In this document: one piece after another, positions 40,049-51,485 of the stretch
Layout of the letters: each line of letters opens with the position of its first letter
Position numbering within the stretch: the first letter of the stretch is position 1
Assembly (NCBI GenBank): GCA_015143295.1
Contig: CM026557.1
Location: 25,639,760 to 25,703,759 of the forward strand
Reading direction: 5' to 3'
DNA length: 64,000 bases
Source of the DNA: Tetracentron sinense
Taxonomy: Eukaryota > Streptophyta > Magnoliopsida > Trochodendrales > Trochodendraceae
Translations under genes and position numbers: made by a program
Notes under the pieces: model-generated
What the model saw: the letters and a program-made list of their open reading frames with translations, nothing else
What the model was told of the DNA's origin: nothing
Database searches by the model: none

Positions 40049-43000
40049 TGACTGGTGCTGCAAAACGCACTTCAGTATTTTAGCCATAACTTTTGACTCG
40101 GTGCTCCGATTTTGAAGATTCAACTTGCGTTGGATTCCTCTTTCGAAGGGGAACAACTTTTATGTTTTAAAAAATTTTTAATTCTTCTGTATTCATGGAC
40201 AAAAATTCCCCTAAATCGGACTGGTCTGCAATGAGTTGCGACAGCCCAAATTTGCAGCCGACCCGATTTTGGAAATCCCACTTTTGACACAACCCCGACT
40301 CAAAATCAGGGAAAGTGATCAATATGAACCTTGAAGAGTATTGTAATATCTTTCCCAAAATTTAATAATCACTTGATTCTGAGCAACGATGACTAAACTA
40401 GAGCCCTTTAAAGTTGAGGTAAATGCCAAAACATACCTTTTTGACACCTAGAATACCTCGAGGGTTTTCACACTCTTTTCCCTTGTGTCCAACACCCTAT
40501 TCACACCTCATAAACCATTAAATTCACACCGACATGCATGAGAGACTCCGGCCTCTCAATGCCTCATGCACTATCACTATGCACCAACAACCCATTGAAA
40601 CACTTAGGGTATGTGTACCCTTGATTTTCCCCACTTAGAGTATCTTTACACTCTCTTTTTAAGACTCAAACCATGTACCTAAAACCCTCACTTGACTAAT
40701 CATAATATCAAGAACACAATGGGAGGCCTTAGGCCTTCACACATACCATACAAGGGCACCTTTCACTGGCACTATTCATGGTATAGTGAACTTGAATTTC
40801 CGGGGTTCTACAGCTATAGAGCTTGCTCCAGGCACTGCTCCGATTTCAAGGGCACCGTATAGAATGGCCCCAATAGAGTTTGAAGATTTGAAGAAGCAGA
40901 TTGAGGAGTTACAACAACTTGGTTTCATCCAACCAAGTGTCTCGCCATGGGGAGCTCCGGTCCTCTTTGTGAAGATGAAGGACGGGTCGATGAGAATGTG
41001 CATCGACTACAGATAATTAAATAAGGTCACAATCAAGAACCGTTATCCCTTGCCACGGATAGATGACCTATTTGATCAACTGAAAGGAGCGAGATTCTTC
41101 TCCAAGATTGATCTGAGATCGGGGTATCATCAGCTAAAGATCAAGGCATAAGATGTTCTGAAGATGACTTTCAGGACTCGGTATGGGCACTACGAGTTCC
41201 TTGTTATGCCTTTTGGGCTGACGAATGCACCGGCGGTGTTCATGAATTTGATGAACCGGGTGTTCCGATCGTATTTGGATCGATGTGTGATTGTATTCAT
41301 TGATGACATCTTGGTATATTCCCAGACACGGGAAGATCACACACGAGACCTTCGCCTTGCTCTAGAGATGTTGAGAGAGCATAGACTATACGCCAAGTTA
41401 AGCAAGTGTGAATTTTGGTTGGAGAAGGTGGCATTCCTAGGCCACGTGGTGTCGGCCGAGGGCATTTCTGTTAACTCGGCAAAAATAGAGGCAGTTATGA
41501 GTTGGGAGAGGCCCAAGAGCGTCACAGAGATACGTAGTTTCCTCGGGTTGGCAGGCTATTATCGGAGATTTATGGAGGGATTCTCCAGTTTGACCGCAGC
41601 TCTCACTTATTTGACGAGAAAAAATGCAAAGTTCAGTTGGAGCGACCGATGCGAAGTGAGCTTCCAGGAGTTGAAGAAACGCCTTACGACGGCCCCTGTC
41701 CTTACAGTACCATCCGGACGTGGTGGTTATGAGGTGTATAGCGATGCTTCACACATCGGACTTGGGTGTGTCCTCATACAGCATAAGAAAGTCATTTCTT
41801 ATGCATCAAGGCAACTAAAGGAGCATGAAAAGAATTACCCCACTCACGACTTGGAGCTCACTGCGGTCGTGTTTGCACTCAAGATTTGGTGACACTACCT
41901 TTACGAGATAGAATTCTATGTGTTCACAAACCACAAGAGCCTCAAGTATCTCTTTTCCCAAAAAGAGCTAAACTTACGACAATGGCGTTGGATGAAATTT
42001 TTAAAAGACTACGAGTGCACCATCCAATATCACCGGGAAAAGCGAAAGAGTGGCTGACGCCTTGAGTAGAAGACCTCCGGGTCTCTTGGCTCACATGTTG
42101 GTGCAGGAATGGAAACTATTGGAAGATTTAACAAATCTGGACATCAGTCTGAATGATTTTGTCCGCAGTCCTGTCTTGGCCAATGTCACAGTTCGGGCGT
42201 ACATTATAGATTTGATCCAAGAGTATCAAGCCACGGATGCGGACTTGTTGGCTTTCCGGGACAAGGAAGTTGCTAAGGGTAGTGAAGACTTCTCTCTCAC
42301 TAGTTGGGGTGCTATTACATTAAACAGAAGACTTTGTGTCCCAGCCAATGCAGACCTTCGGAGAGAGATTATGAATGAAGCTCACCGGTTCAAGTATACG
42401 GTGCATCCCGAGGGTACAAAGATGTATCGGAACCTCAAGAGTCACTTTTGGTGGCAAAACATGAAGAGGGATGTTGCGGAGTACATGACAAGGTGTTTGG
42501 TGTGCCAATAAGTCAAAGCCGAACACAGGAGACCGGCATGACTTTTACAGTCTCTCCCTATTCCCGAGTGGAAATGGGAGCACATCTCTATGGACTTCAT
42601 TGTGGGGTTGCCAAAGATGGCTAGAAACTGTGAAGCTATATGGGTTGTGGTCGACAGACTGATGAAGTCTGCCCATTTCTTACCGTACCGGACTACATTA
42701 AAATCAAATCAGTTAGCGGCGCTGTACATCAAGGAAATAGTTCAGTTGCACAGAGTACTAGTGAGCATTGTGTCAGATAGATATCTTCGATTCACTTCCA
42801 GGTTTTGGAAGAGCTTTTAGAGTGCCATGGGTTCCCGGTTGGACTTTAGCACGACCTTCCACCCACAGACGGATGGAAAAACCGAGCGAGTGAATCAGGT
42901 TATTGAAGATATGCTCAGAGCTTGTATGCTAGACTTCAAGGGAAGTTGAGAAGATCACCTACCTTTGGTGGAATTCGCTTACAATAACAGTTATCAGGCA

Positions 43001-43707
43001 AGCATACAGATGGCACCTTTTGAGGCTTTATATGGGAGAAGTTTTAGATCCCTGTTGTATTGGGATGAAGTTGGGGAAAGAAAGGTGTTGAACCCAAATT
43101 GATTGAATAAAGCGTGGAGAGGGTCAAGCTTATCCGAGAGAGGTTGAAGACCGCACAGGATAGACAGAAGAGCTACGCCGACAACCGAAGGAGAGACCTT
43201 GAGTTTCGAGTTGGTGATTTTGTATTTGTTCGGGTTTCACCAACCAAGGGTGTTATGAGATTGGGGAAAAGAGGCAAGCTTAGCCCGAGATATGTGGGCC
43301 CGTTCGAGATCATTACTAGAGTCGGTGAGGTGGCCTACTGTGTTGCTTTGCCCACTTATATGGCGGCGGTCCACAATGTGTTTCACATCTCCATGCTTTG
43401 GAAGTACATCCCGGACCCTTCTCATGTCATCGAGCTTGATCCGGTGGAAATCCGGGAAGATCTCACACTAGTTGAGCAACCAGTTCAGATCTTGGGTAGG
43501 CGAGATCAAGTCCTGCGCAACAAGACCATTCCCTTGGTTGTGGTAAGATGATAACACCATTCAATGGAGGAAGATACATGGGAACGAGAGGCCGAAGTAT
43601 GAGAAAAGTATCCTTAATTATTTGTTTAGGACCTTGGCATTCCCTTCTATTTTGTTGTGAATTTGTGCATGTATATATCGTCCAAATTTCGAGGATGAAA
43701 TTTTTGT

Positions 43708-43719
43708 AAGGGGGGAGAA
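43708..43719 (+). other. Polypurine tract of H
   Basis: AAGGGGGGAGAA lies directly before the 3' LTR (TGTAGCACCCCGGAC). Confidence 0.85.
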
Positions 43720-45219
43720 TGTAGCACCCCGGACTTTTTCTATACTTAATGAATAACACTTTCGTAGTCAATTGACCTTCCACGTAGTCTAATTTATAAA
43801 TAAGGGAGAAATTGAAAATTATAAAATGTTAGATATGTTCCTTTTCGAAAGATGAATCCAATGCAAGTTGAATCGTTAAAATCCGATGAACGAGTCAAAA
43901 GATATGGCCAAAACAATGGGGACCTGCAGAGCACCGATCGCTACGTCCAATACAGCGATCGATCGGTTCACAACCGATCGCTCGGTTATTTTAGCGATCG
44001 ATCGGTAGCTAGTGATTGGTTAACTTTTTTGTATGGGGAATTTTTCCAGAGAGCATGTTTTTGACCGATCGCTCGGCCAAGAACACCGGTCGCTCGGTAG
44101 GCGACCGATCGATCGGTCATAACCACCGATCGCTCGGTCTATCGTGTTTTACAGAAATTTCATTAAGGGCTTTTACATCTTTTGGACGTTAAACCCTTAC
44201 CCATAAGGGCTTGCTCAACCATTTTGGGTCCCTATTCACTACACTTAGAACATTTAGAGAGAAAGGGGGAGAGAAGAAGGGGGTTTTTCTCCTAGGGCAT
44301 CCTTGGTGAAGAAATCAAGGGTTTAAACACCCAAGATCATTTCAAGAAGCTTGGATTTATCAAATCCAACCTCAAGCTCGTGGGGTGTTCCCTTTTCAAG
44401 CTAAGGCAGCGATCCTACGACATTTTGCAAGGGCTTTCTTCCCCAAATCAAGCCTTCTTCAAGCCACGGTTCTTTCCTACCATTTGGGGTTCTATTTCAA
44501 GGTTTCTTCAAGGTCAAGCCTTGATTCAAGGTTAGTACACCCTACTATCTCCCATGAGCAAAAACCTACGTTTTCTATCGTAAATGGTGACTCTTGATAT
44601 TATGTTTTTCTTCCTTTTGAAATGTGCTATTTCTAGAAAATATAAAGAAGATAATAAGAAATGTGGTGATGTGTGGATGGATGAGGGGTTGAAGCGATTG
44701 GATGCCGTATGGTTGTGGTGTGATGTATGAAACGGAAAATGGTGGAAGGGCACTCTATAAATAAGGAACTTACCTTGATGATTTGATGAAAAATATGCAC
44801 TAAAAAGAGTAAGATGAACTATGAAGGAAATGTTGTATGCTATGTGTTCGACAAAATGCCTAAGCTAAGAGTAAATGAATTAAACGAGGAAAATGGAAAT
44901 AGGAATTGTGTAAATCTTCTTACGAATGATAAATTGCTCAAATGTGCTATATGTTGCCTAAATTGCCATACAATTAAGTTAGAAATTGAAATGTCATATT
45001 CATGTGATCCGCCCATCCAAGCATGTCATCATGATTGTCACTATTGGCACGCACAAGAGCATGCATGTTGCATGAACCGAGTTTTCAAGAGCATATGCAT
45101 ATAATAAATCAATAAGAAAACATTGCATTTCAAGGAGGTTGGAGCCTAGGGATGTTCAGGTACTAGCCTCTGGCTCCCAAGAAAACCAAAAATCACTACA
45201 TGTCAAGGAGGTTGGTAAC
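43720..45219 (+). repeat. 3' LTR of Gypsy H, first 1.5 kb
   Basis: It follows the 5' LTR from the start through the palindrome array (43931-44139), leader and first hairpin unit. At CAAGGAGGTTGGTA it breaks off and LINE sequence begins. The rest of the LTR is not found elsewhere in the window. Confidence 0.9.
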
Positions 45220-45321
45220 CACAACTAATTGTTGAGTTTGGGCTCTGGATGTGCATGTTAGCATCTTATTACTTTTAGGTGCAAGTTAGCATAGATTTCA
45301 TGGATCCCTAGCTAGGGTTTC

Positions 45322-46671
45322 ATGGCAGCCGTCACGTTAGGAGGAAGATCACCACCTAGACCACCGGATTTGCAGAAGTTTTCGTATGCTGAGGTAGTTG
45401 GGAATGCGAGAAGATCGGTAATCGGTCATCAGTTTAGCTTTGAATCTATTACTGATGTCAAAAAATCTGCAACTTACCAAGGAGAGCCAGCCCTATTTTA
45501 CTCAGATGAGGAACTAAAAATCTCAGCGGCTATCATTCATCAAGCTCTTATTGCGAAATTTTCTTTTGGGAGATCATCAATCGAAGTGCTGAAGAACTAT
45601 ATCAAAGGAACTTTCCACACAAAGTTATCAATCTCGATAGGTATACTGGATGAAAAACACATGCTTATCCGATTTGAATCTGAAGAGGATTTCATATCTG
45701 TTTGGCTCAAGGAGTTTTGCCATGTAGAGGGACAACTGGTAAGGTTTTTTAAATGGACACCATTTTTCCAGGTAGGGGTGGAACCTTCGGTTGTTCCTAT
45801 ATGGATCACATTGCTGGGTTTACCTATAAATCTATTCAATCTAAGAGATCTAAAATCAATCGGCAGTATTGTTGGGAGGGTTTTAAAAGTCGATGGACCA
45901 ACACAAACTTTATCCAGACCTAGTGTGGCAAGAGTGTGTGTTGAGATTGATGTTAAAAAAGTTAAAGTGGAGCGGTTTTGGCTGGGGTTAATCACCTCGG
46001 GGAGATGGCAGCAAATCAAATATGAAAAAGAACCTGCGTTATGTGCTAAATGCCATAAGGTGGGTCATAGGGAAGACAATTGCAGAAAAGGAGAAAGAAG
46101 AATCGTGAATGGGACTGATCTGAAGAATTCAAAAACATATGGGAAGCAAGGTCCAAATAAGTATAAACGGAGAGGAGATATGAATACAGCCCCAAAGGAA
46201 AAGGAATCAATGGCCCGATGGGTCGAGAAAACTTTTGGAAAAAGCTCCAAGAAAGATTCAGTTGAACAACTTAATCGGCATGCTGATGCAGATGAGAAAA
46301 GAGAGGAAGGACTAACGAACTCAGAAGGCCACAATAATCACTGTAATTCGAAGGAGGAAAGATTGGTTTCAGATTCAATACATGAAGAAAGTCTGATAGT
46401 TCTAGAAGAGCGGGAGTGTGGTCTTCAAGAAGGTGATAAGGCAGCATTAGAGAATAATGCTCTTGATATTGTACTTAAGGAAAATAACTCAGAAGAGAAA
46501 GCTGATCCCGAGTCTGAAGAGAATACATCCGAGAAATATCTTGTTGAAGATGAAGAACTTTATAATCTCAAGATCGAGGAGTTGGGAAAGAAGAAAGGAT
46601 TCGGGCTCCACCAAGGTTGTTGTTATGAGATTGAGGATGATGTTCATCATGAATTATTGGCTGCTCTTTAG
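45322..46671 (+). CDS. LINE ORF1: DUF4283 domain and zinc knuckle
   Basis: The 449-residue frame starts MAAVTLGGRSPPRPPDLQKF. Residues 20-230 have the DUF4283 pattern (SYAEVVG near the start, FSFGRSSIEVLKNYI, WTPFFQVGVEPSVVPIWITL, LPINLFNLRDLKSIGSIVGR). A CCHC knuckle CAKCHKVGHREDNC follows at about residues 240-253. The remainder is charged and likely disordered. ORF1 proteins of plant L1 elements bind the LINE RNA. The same frame continues after the stop at 46669 through RVTRSKSRAVSQ to 46983 with one further stop, so the present end is probably premature by about 100 codons. Confidence 0.88.
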   Translation: MAAVTLGGRSPPRPPDLQKFSYAEVVGNARRSVIGHQFSFESITDVKKSATYQGEPALFYSDEELKISAAIIHQALIAKFSFGRSSIEVLKNYIKGTFHTKLSISIGILDEKHMLIRFESEEDFISVWLKEFCHVEGQLVRFFKWTPFFQVGVEPSVVPIWITLLGLPINLFNLRDLKSIGSIVGRVLKVDGPTQTLSRPSVARVCVEIDVKKVKVERFWLGLITSGRWQQIKYEKEPALCAKCHKVGHREDNCRKGERRIVNGTDLKNSKTYGKQGPNKYKRRGDMNTAPKEKESMARWVEKTFGKSSKKDSVEQLNRHADADEKREEGLTNSEGHNNHCNSKEERLVSDSIHEESLIVLEERECGLQEGDKAALENNALDIVLKENNSEEKADPESEENTSEKYLVEDEELYNLKIEELGKKKGFGLHQGCCYEIEDDVHHELLAAL

Positions 46672-46975
46672 TTAGCTAAACCAAAAATTAACTCTCCTTG
46701 GACCGCAAACAAAAATCCAAAGGTTAATTATTTATTGGGTGAAGGGAGGTATTCGGAAAGCAAGGTGGAGAGGAAAAAAAATTCTATGAACAAGGAGGAG
46801 TTCATCCACAGCTGTAAATCTTTCTCTAATAGGATTGTGGGGTCGATTTAGCTCAAAAATTATACAGTACAACAGATGGGTTTAAACCAAGAAAATAGCT
46901 CTCTGAATACAGCTTGTAGAGTGACAAGATCAAAGTCTAGAGCAGTCAGTCAAGGGGCAATCCAAAACTATCCTA

Positions 46976-49900
46976 ATGATTAAGTCTATTATTTGGAATA
47001 TTAGAGGGGCAGGAAACTCAAATTCCCGTAGGAGGCTGCACTCAGTGATCATGGAAAGTAAAGTATCTATTGTGGCGTTACTGGATCCAAAGAAAAATTT
47101 GAAATTCTTAGAAAAATGTGGTCGAGAATGGGGTTTTAAAAATTATGCAGTTAGAAATGGGGATGATAGTCGTATATGGGTATTTTGGAGGGATAATATT
47201 GTGATGCAGTCTGTTCAGAGATCTTCGCAATGTATGTCTCTTTTGCTGAATATCCAGGGGGAGACAACAGTCTGGCTGTCTTTTATTTATGCTTACTGCG
47301 GCAAAGTTGATAGAAGAGAACTTTGGGATGAACTAAGAGTGATGAGTTCTGATGTAGATATTCCCTGGTTGATAGGGGGGACTTCAATGTTATTAGGCGT
47401 GCTGATGAGAAAAAAGGTGGGCGGCCTCCAGACTTAAATGCTATTGAGGAATTCAACAACATGATTTCTCATTGTGGTCTTATAGATGGGGACTTTCTTG
47501 GTAATCGATTTACTTGGTGCAATGATAGGTTAAGAGCTCACTGCATATGGGCTCGGCTGGATAGGGTATTATATAACTCGGCTTGGCTTGCGAAGTACTC
47601 CTAGACTACCATCACTCATCTTCCCAGAAGCCCGTCTGATCATGCTCCTCTTCTTTTATCGGTTGGTGACAGATTGAGAGATAGTCCTTCCTCTTTCAAG
47701 TTTCAGAACATGTGGATCAAAGATGAAAGTTTCTATGACATGGTAAAGGAGGCATGGACTACTGATAAACCAGGTAATCCTATTATATCTTTCTTTTTGA
47801 AGCTTAAACATCTTAAATATGTGTTATCTACTTGGAACAAAAAATAGATTTGGCAATATCTTTGCGCAACTGAGAGCATGTGAATGCCAAGTGGAAGAGT
47901 TAAAAAATCAAATTCAGTTGAACTGGTCCGAAGAGGGTGAGCAAGACATAAAAAAAGCCAAGATTGAGCTTAAGAAGTTTCTTGACTACGAGGAGATTTT
48001 CTGGAAACAAAAATCAAGAGAACATTGGCTCAAAGAGGGGGATAAAAATACCAAATTTTTTCATGCGGTTTACCAAAATAATCGCAGAAGAAATTTGATT
48101 CATGCTATTCAAGATGACGAAGGAAATGTATTGACTCAACAGAATGAGATGGGTGCTGAAGCCATTAAATATTTTCAAAGAATAGTGCAAGCTGATCCAA
48201 TGGATATCGGTAATATCATAGAGGAGAACATCCTTATTCTAGTTTCGGAAGATGACAATCTGAGCATCTGTAAGAGCCCAGAGGAATCTGAAATACATAA
48301 AGTGGTTTTTGAAATGTCAGCGTATGGAGCTCCAGGACCTGATGGGTTTTCAGGATTGTTTTTTCAGTATTGTTGGGAGATTATTAAAGTTGACTTGGTT
48401 AATGCAGTCCAGTTTTTCTTCGAGCATGGAATCATCCCAAGAGCTATTAATGCTACATTGATTTGCCTAACTGCTAAGGTTGAGGATCCGAAGACATTTG
48501 CTGATTTCGACCAATCAATTTATGTAATGTCTTCTACAAAATCATTACAAAATTGTTGGCTTCTCGTCTCGGTTTACTTCTTCCAAAGTTAATTGCTGAA
48601 GAACAGTCTGCGTTCGTCAAAGGAAGGAATATCATTGATAATATTTCTATGGCGCAAGACTTAGTGGAGAATTTAAACAGGAAAGTAAGAGGTGGAAATG
48701 TAATATTCAAATTGGATATGGCCAAAGCATACGATAGAGTTGAATGGAACTTTCTTATTCGGGTTCTTCAGAATTTTGGGTTCAATGATAAAGTGTTAAA
48801 GCTCATAAAAGGGTGTATTGGCTCCCCTTTTTTCTCGGTTATACTCAATGGTAGATTGCATGGATTCTTTCAGGCTTCTCGTGGGCTGAGACAGGGCAAT
48901 CCTTTATCTCTAGCTTTATTTATTTTGGCCGAAGAGGTTTTGAGCAGAGGGCTGAAGAAAAGTTTCCAAGATAACAAAGTTGGATACTTTAGATCGTCGA
49001 GACATGCTACCCCTATATCCCACTTGTTGTTTGCTGATGATACGCTTATTTTTTGTAATGGACAGAAGACATCTATTCTTCTGTTATTCAAGTTTATATC
49101 AGCCTATGAAGCCGCCTCGGGACAAAAAGTCAATAAACATAAGAGTGTTGTGTATGTTGGAGATCTGATAGAGATCGAAATCGCTGGTTTCTAGAAGTGG
49201 GATCTCCATTGGTTCCATTCCGTTTCAATATTTGGGGATTCCTATATTCAATGGGTGCATGAAGAACATATTCTTTGACTATATCATCACCAAAATCAGA
49301 AATAAACTGGAGGGGTGGAGAGGCAAAATGCTATCTAATGGGGGTAAACTTATTATGCTAAAACATGTTCTTTCTTCCATGCCAATTCATACTTTAATGG
49401 GATCAAATATTTTGAAAAGGGTGATAAGGCGGATCGAAGGTATTTTTGCTTCCTTCTTCTGGAATGATTCCGAGGGCAATAATAGATACCATTGGGTATC
49501 TTGGAAGAAAATTTCTAAACCTCTTGGTGAAGGAGGTTTGGGAATAAGGAAACTGGAGGATGTTGCTAATGCATTCAGAATGAAGATGGCTTGGAAGCTC
49601 ATAACTGAAAAGAGTCTATGGTCCTCATATTTCAGAAGTAAATATTTGAGAAACAATCACCCATGGATAATTGAAAGCTTCTTGAAAGGCCCAAAAAACT
49701 GGCTAGACATTGGGAGATGGATTACAAAAACTATGCTTAATTGCAAATGGCTTGTTGGTAATGGGGAAAATACAAATTTTTTGCTTGATATATGGTTAGA
49801 TGACATGCCGTTGATAGAGGTGGCTACTGAGTGTCCTATAAATTTTCCAAATATCAAAGATTGTTAGGAACAAGGATCCTTGAGAGGGGAAGAGCTATCT

Positions 49901-50054
49901 TATCTTCCTAATGACATGCTCTAGAAATTTTCCAATCAGCCCATGGTTTTATCTAACCATGAAGACCGTATAGTCTGGAAGAAAGACAGCTCAGGGAGAT
50001 TTTCAACCAAGACTGGTTGGGATTGTGTTCGTGACATATCTCCCAAAGTTATTT
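46976..50054 (+). pseudogene. LINE ORF2: endonuclease, reverse transcriptase, zf-RVT (broken)
   Basis: ORF2 starts MIKSIIWNIRGAGNSNSRRR, the APE-type endonuclease N-terminus. A frame change occurs in a G run near 47380, where WLIGG should continue DFNVI; PSDHAPLLL follows at about 47634. Reverse transcriptase runs from about 48060 (REHWLKEGDKNTKFFHAVYQ) through a second frame change near 48508, AEEQSAFVKGRNIIDN (48594), FKLDMAKAYDRVEWNF (48706) and the catalytic FADDTLIFCNG (49029). GIPIFNGCMKNIFF (49235) and WVSWKKISKPLGEGGLG begin the thumb and zf-RVT side, with WKKDSSGRFSTKTGWD at the cut end. In the family the protein nicks DNA and primes cDNA at the nick. Confidence 0.9.
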
Positions 50055-50335
50055 TGTCGTGACCCAAAACCCACCCTAGGAGTTAGAGTGAATCTTGGAC
50101 GACTAATCATGACTTGCACGGCTTGCTTGACGAAATAACCTGCAAAATACATGGAGTATATACAATAGAGGACCAAAACAGCGGAAACATACTCTAACAT
50201 GACACAACGGAAGTCTTCAAAACCTCTATGTATATACATGATCCTAGTTTGATACAAAAGAAAACTTAAACAAAGAAAGTGCGGACAGGCTTGCCAAAAT
50301 ACATGAATAAAACTCTCAAGCTCACCCACAGTCTC

Positions 50336-50473
50336 TCACTTAGAATCTACCACCCAATAGTGACCGTCTACGGGAGGTTCCTCCAGAGGTTCCTCGACAT
50401 ACTCCTCTTCCACCCAAGGGCCAGGAGCACAGACATCAAAAGGAGCAGCTGCCCCACTATCACCTGCCGACAT
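50336..50473 (-). CDS. LTR-internal acidic micro-ORF (LTR J copy)
   Basis: A 45-residue frame begins MSAGDSGAAAPFDVCAPGPW and continues VEEEYVEEPLEEPPVDG. It aligns with the LTR-1 copy over its whole length, with substitutions at scattered positions and one residue length difference, both keeping the frame. The ATG overlaps the CGGCAG/GT site next to the hairpin. Function unknown. Confidence 0.42.
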   Translation of the reverse strand: MSAGDSGAAAPFDVCAPGPWVEEEYVEEPLEEPPVDGHYWVVDSK

Positions 50474-50734
50474 AAGAAGTACGGCTGAGCATGGATTACT
50501 CAGCGGGTACCAAAAACTAACCAACAGCCATAGCATAGCAAATACAATACAAGACAGGAAACAATTTATATCATAACAGGAAAGAAAATAGTTTATAATT
50601 CATGCTTGCATAACATAAAAACCAATATATCTCTTGAAAACATCGTGCACTTGACTTGACTTAAAATCCTCGTTTCGTGCTTTAAAACTCGTCTTGTCAT
50701 GTGTCTTGTTTTGTTGTATCGTGTCATGAACCGC

Positions 50735-50870
50735 CGTTCACTCCGCCGCTATAGGATTCCCCGACAAGATAATCGTCGACGGTTGATTGCACCGCCGTTA
50801 TATCCTATGACAATGGGTTTTTGTAGTATAACGGCGGTTTTTAACCGCTGTTTAAAAAAATGATTTTTTT
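50735..50870. other. Possible CACTA-type terminal fragment
   Basis: Repeated ACCGCCGTT / AACGGCGGT motifs in both orientations flank TACTACAAAAACCCATTG (minus, about 50830-50813), which is close to the CACTACAA ends of CACTA transposons with their short subterminal repeats. No duplication or second end is identified, so this is tentative. Confidence 0.3.
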
Positions 50871-51444
50871 AGTTGCAAAATTCGCAATCCTTTTAAACTA
50901 TATTTCAAGCATCAATAATAACATTTGTGATTCACAGTAATTCTAAATTTCCAAATTATAATATGTAAGACAAAATATAAAGCAATAATATCATTAAAAA
51001 GCATAACCGCATAGGCCTTAACTTACAAATTCACAACAAGTTTCATTCACATAATGACCCATGGTCGCTCAGGGCTATTTCAAATTAATAGACCCAAATG
51101 TCCCCAAAGTTGACTGATCCGCAATTCCATTAGACCAAGCATCGGAAAACTCACTATTGACTTATCTTAGACTAAAAATATGGAAAAACATTAAACATGA
51201 ACCTCGAAGAGGGTTCCAACACTTTTCTAATGGTTTAAGAATAACTCAATTCCAATAAACGGTGCCAAAACTAGAGCTTCCAAAAGTTCAGGGTGTCTTA
51301 TAACATCCCTCCGTTACCAGTTTGATTAAGCCTAGTTTACACCACACCAAATAAATATATGTATACACACACCTTAGCACATCATAAAGACTAAATACCC
51401 TTAATGCAATGCATTAAAAACATGAAAAGTTCTGGGTCTCTACA

Positions 51445-51457
51445 TCCTCCCCCCTTG
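51445..51457 (-). other. Polypurine tract of J
   Basis: On minus, TTTCAAGGGGGGAGGA leads directly into TGTAGAGACCC, the start of the 3' LTR. Confidence 0.82.
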
Positions 51458-51485
51458 AAAGAATTCGTCCTCGAAATTACGTACC

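Larger units (their letters stand above)
37512..40812 (-). mobile_element. Solo Gypsy LTR I (3301 bp, TSD GCTAT), minus strand
   Basis: On minus it starts TGTAGAACCCCGGAAATTC and ends TATTTTGGGGCGTTACA. GCTAT flanks both sides (37507-37511 and 40813-40817) within pol of H. It holds palindromes (39952-40048), a 13-unit hairpin array (38193-38873), one GGTTGGTAGCCC unit (about 38965-39015) and the CTGAG hairpin (37893-37911). It is younger than H. Confidence 0.93.
37010..43551 (+). pseudogene. Gypsy pol of element H (protease, RT, RNase H, integrase, chromodomain remnant)
   Basis: Domain order: aspartic protease (TGSTHSF-like at about 37036; DVILGMDCLSNHHGHVACF at 37243), interruption by LTR I, reverse transcriptase from about 40820 ([28 protein letters not shown] near 41300), RNase H ([19 protein letters not shown] near 41740; [20 protein letters not shown]), integrase with HHCC finger (HPEGTKMYRNLKSHFW near 42400; YMTRCLVCQ) and core (MDFIVGLPKMARNCEAIWVV near 42590), then the GPF module and the start of the chromodomain tail (to 43551). 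The order with integrase last is Gypsy. The gene is broken in several places. Confidence 0.9.
32926..45219 (+). mobile_element. Gypsy chromovirus H with both LTRs, split by solo LTR I
   Basis: Parts: 5' LTR 32926-35334, primer-binding site 35339-35350, gag 35835-36886, pol about 37010-43551 with solo LTR I at 37512-40812, purine tract 43708-43719 and 3' LTR 43720-45219 (cut by the LINE). It inserted in LTR G; the expected right-hand duplication (CTTGT) is not in view. By eye the two LTRs agree at about 95% where compared, apart from short gaps, so it is moderately young. It is a broken fossil with on the order of ten breaks. Confidence 0.9.
45220..50054 (+). mobile_element. L1-type LINE, cut at its 3' end
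   Basis: A 5' untranslated stretch (about 45220-45321) is followed by ORF1 (45322-46983 as originally laid out) and ORF2 (46976 onward) with endonuclease, reverse transcriptase and the start of a zf-RVT domain. At 50055 minus-strand LTR J cuts it, so the 3' end and poly(A) tail are missing. The left edge lies within the 3' LTR of H, suggesting a nearly full-length insertion there; no target duplication can be checked. The original ORF1 end and ORF2 start overlap by eight bases (ATGATTAA). Confidence 0.9.
50055..51444 (-). repeat. 3' LTR of J (1390 bp, internally altered)
   Basis: On minus it starts TGTAGAGACCCAGAACTTTT and ends GTTTTGGGTCACGACA. Its distal 450 bases match LTR-1 (3300-3749) closely, but LTR-1 is twice as long, so the middle of J was lost. 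A foreign-looking 130-base segment (50735-50870) with ACGGCGGT motifs occupies part of the middle. The hairpin is at 50485-50503. Confidence 0.82.

Noticed and set aside
45597-46019. 140-codon minus-strand frame
   Set aside because: It is antisense to LINE ORF1 (DUF4283 region).
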